From NCBI RefSeq assembly GCF_002939785.1, contig NZ_MDEC01000011.1, positions 1 to 64,000 on the forward strand: a stretch of 64,000 bases of DNA, written 5' to 3'. The notes below the pieces were generated by a model, which had not been told where the DNA came from, searched no databases, and saw only the letters and a program-made list of their open reading frames with translations. The position numbers and the translations under genes are program-made. The DNA comes from Xanthomonas codiaei (GTDB lineage Bacteria > Pseudomonadota > Gammaproteobacteria > Xanthomonadales > Xanthomonadaceae). This document shows, piece by piece, positions 58,427 to 64,000 of the stretch; position 1 is the stretch's first letter, and each line of letters begins with the position of its first letter.

Positions 58427-60451
58427 ATGACCAATCCCTTGCTCGACCTCTCCGGACTGCCGTCCTTCGATGCGATCGGCCCCGAGCATGTGAGCCCGGC
58501 GATCGACCAGCTGCTGGCGCAGGCCGAGGCGGCAGTGAAGGCCGCCGAACAGGTCAGCCCGGTCAGCTGGGGCAGCTTCGTGGTGCCGCTGGACGATGCC
58601 ACCGAGCGGCTCTGGCGCGCCTGGGGGCAGGTGGGCCATCTGCAGGCAGTGATGAACACCCCCGAGCTGCGCGAGGCCTACAACAGCAACCTGCCCAAGG
58701 TGAGCCGCTTCGGCAGCGCGCTGGGCCAGAACCTGGCGCTGTACGCGCAGTACAAGGCGCTGGCGCAGTCGCCGGAGGTCTCCCACTACGATGACGCCCG
58801 GCGCAAGGTGCTGGACAACGCGCTGCGCGATTTCCGGCTCGGCGGTGCCGAACTGGACGACGCCGCCAAGGCGCGCTTTGCGCAGATCCAGGAAGAATTG
58901 TCGGCACTGGCGGCGAAGTTCTCGCAGAACGTGCTCGATGCCACCGATGCCTGGTCGTATGTGACCGAAGACGACACCCAGCTGTCGGGTCTGCCGGCCG
59001 AAGTGATCGCCGCCGCGCGCGCCGCTGCAGAAAAGGATGGCGTACCAGGCTGGAAGTTCACCCTGCAGATGCCGTGCTACCTGCCGGTGCAGACCGATGC
59101 CGACAGCCGCGAACTGCGCGCGCTGCTGTATCGCGCCAACGCCGAGCGCGCGTCCGAATTCGGCGATGCGGCGCTGGACAACAGCGCCAACATCGACCGT
59201 ATTCTTGCGCTGCGCGCCGAGCTGGCGCAGCTGCTCGGTTTTGCCAGCTACGCGGACTATTCCATCGCCACCAAGATGGCGCAGAGCCCGGATGAAGTGA
59301 TGGGATTCCTGCGCGACTTGGCGGTGCGTGCCAAGCCATACGCGCAACGCGATCGCGCCGAACTGGAAGCCTTCGCCCGCGACGAACTGGGCCTGGACGA
59401 ACTGCAGGCCTGGGACCTGGCCTACGCCAGCGAAAAGCTCAAGCAGGCGCGCTACAGCTTCTCCGAGCAGGAAGTGAAGCAATACTTCACCGAGCCCAAG
59501 GTGCTGGCCGGCCTGTTCGAGGTGATCCACAGCCTGTACGGGCTTACGGTCAAGCCGGACAGCGCGCCGGTGTGGCATCCGGATGTGCGCTTCTATCGTC
59601 TGGAAGATGCGCAAGGCGCGCTGGTGGGCCAGTTCTATCTCGATTTGTACGCGCGCGAAGGCAAGCGCGGCGGTGCCTGGATGGACGACTGCCGCAATCG
59701 CCGCGACACCGCTAGCGGCGTGCAGACGCCGCTGGTGTATCTGGTGTGCAATTTCGGCCGCGGCAACGGCGATGCACCGGCCACGTTCCGGCATGGCGAA
59801 GTCACCACGCTGTTCCATGAAATGGGCCACGGCCTGCACCAGTTGCTCACCCGTATCGGCGAGCTGGGCGTGGCCGGCATCAACGGCGTGGAGTGGGACG
59901 CGGTGGAGCTGCCCAGCCAGTTCATGGAGAACTTCTGCTGGGAATGGGAGCGCGTGCAGGCGATGACCGCGCATGTGCAGACCGGCGAGCCGTTGCCGCG
60001 CAACCTGTTCGACCGTCTGCTGGCTGCGCGCAATTTCCAGAGCGGCATGTTCACCGTGCGTCAGTTGGAATTTGCGTTGTTCGACATGCAACTGCACAGC
60101 CGCTTCGACCCGATGCAGGACAGCGTGCTGCAGCTGATCGAGCGCGTGCGCGACGAGGTGGCGGTCAATCGCCCGCCGGCATGGAATCGCTTCCCGCATC
60201 AGTTCAGCCACATCTTCGCCGGCGGCTACGCGGCCGGTTACTACAGCTACAAATGGGCCGAAGTGCTCAGTGCCGATGCCTACGCCGCGTTCGAAGAGGC
60301 GCCCGAGCAGGTGGCCGAGACCGGTGCCCGTTTCCGCGCCGAGGTGCTGTCGCGGGGCGGCAGCCGTAGCGCCGCAGACAACTTCCGAGCCTTCCGCGGC
60401 CGCGCGCCGACCATCGATGCGCTGTTGCGGCATAACGGCATGGCGGGCTGA
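58427..60451 (+). CDS. prlC: Oligopeptidase A, M3 family zinc metallopeptidase
   Basis: A 674-residue cytosolic peptidase. The gluzincin motif HEMGHGLH gives zinc ligands His464 and His468 and catalytic Glu465; the third ligand Glu lies in VEWDAVELPSQFMENF about 30 residues on. The length and helical N-terminal half are typical of oligopeptidase A/PrlC, which degrades signal peptides and other short peptides. It is 85 bases downstream of the PLP enzyme. Could alternatively be dipeptidyl carboxypeptidase (Dcp), which is close in sequence. Confidence 0.92.
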   Translation: MTNPLLDLSGLPSFDAIGPEHVSPAIDQLLAQAEAAVKAAEQVSPVSWGSFVVPLDDATERLWRAWGQVGHLQAVMNTPELREAYNSNLPKVSRFGSALGQNLALYAQYKALAQSPEVSHYDDARRKVLDNALRDFRLGGAELDDAAKARFAQIQEELSALAAKFSQNVLDATDAWSYVTEDDTQLSGLPAEVIAAARAAAEKDGVPGWKFTLQMPCYLPVQTDADSRELRALLYRANAERASEFGDAALDNSANIDRILALRAELAQLLGFASYADYSIATKMAQSPDEVMGFLRDLAVRAKPYAQRDRAELEAFARDELGLDELQAWDLAYASEKLKQARYSFSEQEVKQYFTEPKVLAGLFEVIHSLYGLTVKPDSAPVWHPDVRFYRLEDAQGALVGQFYLDLYAREGKRGGAWMDDCRNRRDTASGVQTPLVYLVCNFGRGNGDAPATFRHGEVTTLFHEMGHGLHQLLTRIGELGVAGINGVEWDAVELPSQFMENFCWEWERVQAMTAHVQTGEPLPRNLFDRLLAARNFQSGMFTVRQLEFALFDMQLHSRFDPMQDSVLQLIERVRDEVAVNRPPAWNRFPHQFSHIFAGGYAAGYYSYKWAEVLSADAYAAFEEAPEQVAETGARFRAEVLSRGGSRSAADNFRAFRGRAPTIDALLRHNGMAG

Positions 60452-60604
60452 GCCCATCTGCAGAGCAGCTGCCGTCGCTGGCAGGCGCTGCACTCCCCAT
60501 CGCATGTGTGCGCACTGCGGTGAGGTGAGCTGCCTTGCAAGCGCAGCGGCATGGTCACGCCGGTGACCGATGCGCGAATGGGTAAGCACATCAAGGAGAG
60601 TGCA

Positions 60605-61276
60605 ATGCAGCGACGCTTGTCTTGGAGTTTGGGGCTGTTGATTGCAGCGGCGGTACCGGCCGCTGCGCAGCACACCGGTCACGCCAGTCGCCTGGCCGGC
60701 CTGCGCGCAGGCCCCGGCGAGGAATACCGGCGCGTGGGCGAAGTCAGCGCCGGCAACACGCTCAGCGTTTACGGGTGCCTGAAGAACGGCAGATGGTGCG
60801 ATGTGCGTGCGCCCGATGCGCGCGGCTGGATGCCTGCGCAAGCGATCACGCTGGAGCGCGGCGATCTTGCGCGCGTGGTCCCGAAGATCGCGTTTTCGCT
60901 GGATCCCTATTGGGACGCGCATTACCGCGGCCGCGAATGGACCGTGGAGAGCGAACGCGCGCTGTGGCGTGACCATGCACCGGAGAGCGCGCCGGACCTG
61001 GAAGTGCTTGCGCCCGGGGAGGGCGTGCCGCCAACCAGCGCCCCTTCCATCGCAAGACGCGTCAAGCAGGAGACACGCGCAAACACCGAACGGACCAACC
61101 GCGAGCGGGCCGAGATCGATGCGGCCAGGAGCTTGCAGTTCAAGCGCGATCAGGCTCGGACGGCGTGCCGCAGCAGGCAGCGCGCGGAAGAGCAGAGAGC
61201 CGGCAGGGAGGGGAATAGCCAGCCTGCCAGCACTGGGACCTCGATGGAGGATTGTGACCGCTTGCAGGACGAATGA
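60605..61276 (+). CDS. SH3-domain secreted protein
   Basis: A 223-residue protein with signal peptide ending AAAQH. The mature part is a bacterial SH3 domain (GLRAGPGEEYRRVGEVSAGN, LKNGRWCDVRAPDARGWMPAQ, up to residue 90), followed by a segment with a DPYWDAHYRGREW motif and a charged helical tail (QETRANTERTNRERAEID). SH3b domains usually bind peptidoglycan, so it may be a periplasmic wall-associated protein. The ATG at 60605 fits the signal peptide; an in-frame start 54 bases upstream does not. Confidence 0.7.
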   Translation: MQRRLSWSLGLLIAAAVPAAAQHTGHASRLAGLRAGPGEEYRRVGEVSAGNTLSVYGCLKNGRWCDVRAPDARGWMPAQAITLERGDLARVVPKIAFSLDPYWDAHYRGREWTVESERALWRDHAPESAPDLEVLAPGEGVPPTSAPSIARRVKQETRANTERTNRERAEIDAARSLQFKRDQARTACRSRQRAEEQRAGREGNSQPASTGTSMEDCDRLQDE

Positions 61277-61514
61277 GGCACCGTTCCTGCGCCCTGGCGC
61301 AGGGCGGTAAAGAGTGATTGCATCTCGCTGCTCACACGTCCTTGTGTCGTCAGTATGGGGCTGGCAACGCTGTTCTGTCGCATCGCAGTTGTTTGAACCT
61401 GCACCGCCCGTCGTTCAATGGTGGAATTCGGGCGATCTCTTGCGTGGCGCCGACACGGGTCGCATCCGGGGCTGCGCGCAGCACAACGCGATCACACGCG
61501 TTCGCATGCAGCCA
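61277..61514. other. Intergenic stretch between convergent genes
   Basis: About 240 bases between the SH3 protein gene and fabB. No clear terminator hairpin, repeat or gene was recognised. Confidence 0.3.
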
Positions 61515-62723
61515 TCACACCCGCCCGAACACCAACGTGCCGTTGGTGCCGCCGAAGCCGAAGCTGTTGGACATCACCGTGTTCAAGTTCGCTTGCTGCG
61601 TCTGTCGCAGGATGGGGAAGCCTTCGGCGCGCGGGTCGAGTTCGTCGATATGCGCCGAGCCGGCCATGAAGCCGTCGCGCAGCATCAGCAGGCAGAAGAT
61701 CGCCTCGTGCACGCTGGCCGATCCCAGCGAATGGCCCGACAGCGCCTTGGTCGAGGACAGCGGCGGCACGGTGTCGCCGAATACCTCGCGCACTGCGCCC
61801 AGTTCGGTGACATCGCCCAGCGGCGTGGAGGTGCCGTGGGTGTTGAGGTAATCGATCGGGCGATCCAGACCCTGCATGGCCATGCGCATGCAGCGCACCG
61901 CGCCTTCGCCACTGGGCGCGACCATGTCCGCGCCATCGGATGTCACGCCGTAACCTAGCAACTCGGCATGGATGCGCGCGCCGCGCGCGATGGCATGGTC
62001 GTACTCCTCCAGCACCAGCATGCCGCCGCCGCTGCCGATCACGAACCCATCGCGCTGCGCGTCATACGGGCGCGAGGCTACCGCCGGGCGGTCATTGAAG
62101 CCGGTGGACAGCGCGCCCATCGCGTCGAACATCACGCTCATGGTCCAGTGCAGTTCTTCGCCGGCACCGGCGAACATCACATCCTGCGCGCCGTGGCGGA
62201 TCAGGTCGGCGGCCGCGCCGATGCAATGCGCCGAGGTCGCGCAGGCGGCCGACAACGAGTAGCTCAGGCCACGGATCTTGAATGCAGTGGCCAGCGAGGC
62301 AGACACCGCAGAGCACATCGTGCGCGGCACCATATACGGGCCGACCTTGCGCACGCCGCGCGCGCGCAGCAGATCTGCCGTTTCCACCTGCCATTGGCTG
62401 GACCCGCCGCCGGAACCGGCGATCACGCCGGTGCGCAGGTCGCTGACCTGTTCGGCGCTCAGGCCGGCATCGGCGATCGCATCGCGCATGGCCAGATACG
62501 CATACGCAGAGGCGTCGCCCATGAAGCGTTTGAGCTTGCGGTCGATCAATGCCTCCAGATCCAGCGCCACCGCGCCGCCAACCTGGCTGCGCAGACCCGC
62601 CTCGGCATGATCGGGCAGGGCGGTGATGCCGGAGCGGCTCTCGCGCAGTGCGGTGGAAACGGTGTCCAGGTCATTGCCCAGGCACGAATTGATGCCCATT
62701 CCGGTGACGACAACGCGGCGCAT
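61515..62723 (-). CDS. fabB: 3-oxoacyl-ACP synthase I FabB
   Basis: A 402-residue condensing enzyme for fatty acid elongation. The nucleophile is Cys161 in [11 protein letters not shown]; the two catalytic His residues are in NTHGTSTP and LSGHSLGSA. FabB (KAS I), paired with FabA, is needed for unsaturated fatty acids. The start overlaps the fabA stop by one base (ATGA), so fabA and fabB are coupled in that order. Confidence 0.95.
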   Translation of the reverse strand: MRRVVVTGMGINSCLGNDLDTVSTALRESRSGITALPDHAEAGLRSQVGGAVALDLEALIDRKLKRFMGDASAYAYLAMRDAIADAGLSAEQVSDLRTGVIAGSGGGSSQWQVETADLLRARGVRKVGPYMVPRTMCSAVSASLATAFKIRGLSYSLSAACATSAHCIGAAADLIRHGAQDVMFAGAGEELHWTMSVMFDAMGALSTGFNDRPAVASRPYDAQRDGFVIGSGGGMLVLEEYDHAIARGARIHAELLGYGVTSDGADMVAPSGEGAVRCMRMAMQGLDRPIDYLNTHGTSTPLGDVTELGAVREVFGDTVPPLSSTKALSGHSLGSASVHEAIFCLLMLRDGFMAGSAHIDELDPRAEGFPILRQTQQANLNTVMSNSFGFGGTNGTLVFGRV

Positions 62724-63238
62724 CAGAAGCTCTCCGTCGAAGTGAACATGCCTACGCGCAGATCCTTGGCGGTGTAGATCTCGCGCCCATCCACCAGCAT
62801 GCGTGCATCGGTCTGCGCCATCACCAGCTTGCGGTTGATCACGCGGCTGACATCGATCTCGTAGCTCACCAGTTTGGCGCTGGGCAGCACCTGGCCGGTG
62901 AACTTGACCTCTCCGCAGCCCAGGGCGCGGCCACGGCCGGGCGCACCGATCCAGGTCAGGAAGAAGCCGGTCAGCTGCCACATCGCATCCAGCCCCAGGC
63001 AGCCGGGCATCACCGGGTCGCCGATGAAGTGGCAGCCGAAGAACCACAGGTCCGGGCGTACGTCGAGTTCTGCGCGGATCACGCCCTTGCCATGCGCGCC
63101 GCCGGTGTCGCTGATCTCGGTGATGCGGTCGAACATCAGCATCGGGTCGTTCGGCAACCGGCCGCTGTCGGGTCCAAACAATTCCCCACGCGCGCTGGCC
63201 AACAATTGGTCGCGCGAGTACGCACTTTGACGAGTCAT
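62723..63238 (-). CDS. fabA: 3-hydroxydecanoyl-ACP dehydratase/isomerase FabA
   Basis: A 171-residue enzyme that introduces the double bond of unsaturated fatty acids. The catalytic dyad is in the same numbering as the enteric protein: His70 ([14 protein letters not shown]) and Asp84 (LGLDAMWQL). The ATG at 63236-63238 gives the standard length; an upstream ATG adds an unlikely 22 residues. Upstream operon partner of fabB. Confidence 0.97.
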   Translation of the reverse strand: MTRQSAYSRDQLLASARGELFGPDSGRLPNDPMLMFDRITEISDTGGAHGKGVIRAELDVRPDLWFFGCHFIGDPVMPGCLGLDAMWQLTGFFLTWIGAPGRGRALGCGEVKFTGQVLPSAKLVSYEIDVSRVINRKLVMAQTDARMLVDGREIYTAKDLRVGMFTSTESF

Positions 63239-63546
63239 GACGAACGTTTCCTGCAAGAAGCGAAAGGCAAGGGCGGCAAGGGTGCATGAGGCCATACGGT
63301 TCAATCAAACGTTTTATCCGTACGCATGCGTGCTGTTTTCAGGCGATTGCGCCGCGCGGCGCGCCGCAAAGGACTGACCGGAAAGTCACGATCGGCCAGC
63401 GTCGCAAGGGACTCGCGCGGCCCAAACCTGCCCGATCGTTGGCGGTAGCGTTCGTTTCGCAAGCGCAGCCGCAGCCTGCGCATGCGCAAGGCGTGAGACG
63501 CAGCTGATCTATCATGGGCCACTACCTGTGGAGAGACGCCAGCTTG
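63239..63546. other. Divergent regulatory gap between fabA and dinB
   Basis: About 308 bases holding the promoters of fabA (minus) and dinB (plus). No LexA-type palindrome was identified with confidence. The sequence is GC-rich with many GCG/CGC runs. Confidence 0.35.
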
Positions 63547-64000
63547 ATGCGCAAGATCGTGCACGTGGACATGGATGCGTTCTACGCGTCCGTGGAGCAG
63601 CGTGACGATCCGGGCCTGCGTGGCAAGCCGGTGGTGGTGGCCTGGCGCGGCGCGCGTTCGGTGGTGTGCGCAGCGTCCTACGAAGCGCGCATCTTCGGCA
63701 TCCGCTCGGCCATGCCGGCCCTGCGCGCCGAGCGTCTCTGCCCGGATGCGGTGTTCGTGCCGCCGGATTTTGCGCGCTACAAGGCGGTGTCGCGACAGGT
63801 GCGCGAGATCTTCCATCGGCATACCGATCTGGTCGAACCACTGTCATTGGACGAGGCGTATCTGGACGTCACCGAAGCCAAGACCGGCATGCAGCTGGCC
63901 ACCGAGATCGCGCAGCTGATCCGCAGCCAGATCCGCGAGGAAACCCAGCTCACCGCGTCGGCCGGCATCGCGCCCAACAAGTTCCTGGCCAAGATCGCAT
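63547..64000 (+). CDS. dinB: DNA polymerase IV (DinB), 3' end cut by window
   Basis: The first 151 residues of a Y-family translesion polymerase are present before the window ends. The N-terminus IVHVDMDAFYASVEQ places Asp8 and the steric-gate region, and EPLSLDEAYLDV holds the catalytic Asp-Glu pair. GIAPNKFLAKIA is the start of the palm/fingers link. An ATG 33 bases upstream in the same frame is possible; the one chosen starts at the conserved motif. The gene presumably continues into the next segment. Confidence 0.93.
   Translation, partial: MRKIVHVDMDAFYASVEQRDDPGLRGKPVVVAWRGARSVVCAASYEARIFGIRSAMPALRAERLCPDAVFVPPDFARYKAVSRQVREIFHRHTDLVEPLSLDEAYLDVTEAKTGMQLATEIAQLIRSQIREETQLTASAGIAPNKFLAKIA

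Noticed and set aside
58358-60976. 872-residue minus-strand reading frame over the M3 peptidase gene
   Set aside because: Spans two genes and the gap between them on the opposite strand; no motif.
63239-63546. LexA box before dinB
   Set aside because: No convincing palindrome of the type expected for Xanthomonas LexA was found.

Overview
The window reads as chromosomal DNA of a Xanthomonas species. It is GC-rich and gene-dense. It carries a TonB-dependent receptor of the Xanthomonas/Caulobacter type, a copLAB copper-resistance locus, a toxin/immunity pair of the Xanthomonas type IV secretion (X-Tfe/X-Tfi) kind, a YajQ cyclic-di-GMP effector, and many copies of the GGGATTCGGGATT-type Xanthomonas intergenic repeat. 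No tRNA, rRNA, CRISPR array, prophage or intact insertion sequence was seen. Only the 3' tail of an IS110-like transposase sits at the left edge, and the right edge cuts through dinB. All family assignments are from reading motifs; no database search was run.

Layout. 1-10 kb: transposase tail, an SDR oxidoreductase, a TonB-dependent receptor translationally coupled to a secreted PHP-type metallohydrolase, DUF1415, then a minus-strand run of Hpt protein, hybrid histidine kinase and alpha/beta hydrolase, then YajQ. 10-14.7 kb: a DMT permease, the methionine importer metN-metI-metQ and a small membrane protein. 14.8-16.1 kb: an AT-rich islet with a secreted HExxH protein broken by an in-frame stop, followed by an overlapping secreted partner. 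16-26 kb: ompW, deoxyinosine glycosylase, DUF2884, the pyruvate dehydrogenase E2 and E3 genes with a secreted protein between them, an amidohydrolase and an outer-membrane barrel. 26-34 kb: the complete F1Fo ATP synthase operon atpIBEFHAGDC with a strong promoter and terminator, and with repeat hairpins in three of its gaps. 34-37 kb: secreted chorismate mutase, GtrA protein, glmU.

37-46.9 kb: a sensor kinase and a sigma-54 response regulator next to a PDZ-like protein and a four-gene MacAB-like efflux cluster. A near-consensus sigma-54 promoter and an array of GTGTCCGC/GCGGACAC sites precede that cluster, so kinase, regulator, sites and transporter probably form one copper-independent envelope-stress or peptide-efflux circuit. 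glmS is divergent from it. 47-53 kb: two unknown proteins, a large palindromic repeat, then the lipoprotein immunity gene and a four-domain peptidoglycan-attacking X-Tfe, and gloA. 53-57 kb: copLAB. 57-64 kb: a cysteine-synthase-like enzyme, an M3 oligopeptidase, an SH3 protein, fabB-fabA (unsaturated fatty acid synthesis) and the start of dinB.

The best leads for something undescribed are the AT-rich secreted HExxH locus, the domain architecture of the X-Tfe, the sigma-54 efflux circuit, and a minus-strand terminator with a T-box-like motif upstream of the atp promoter.
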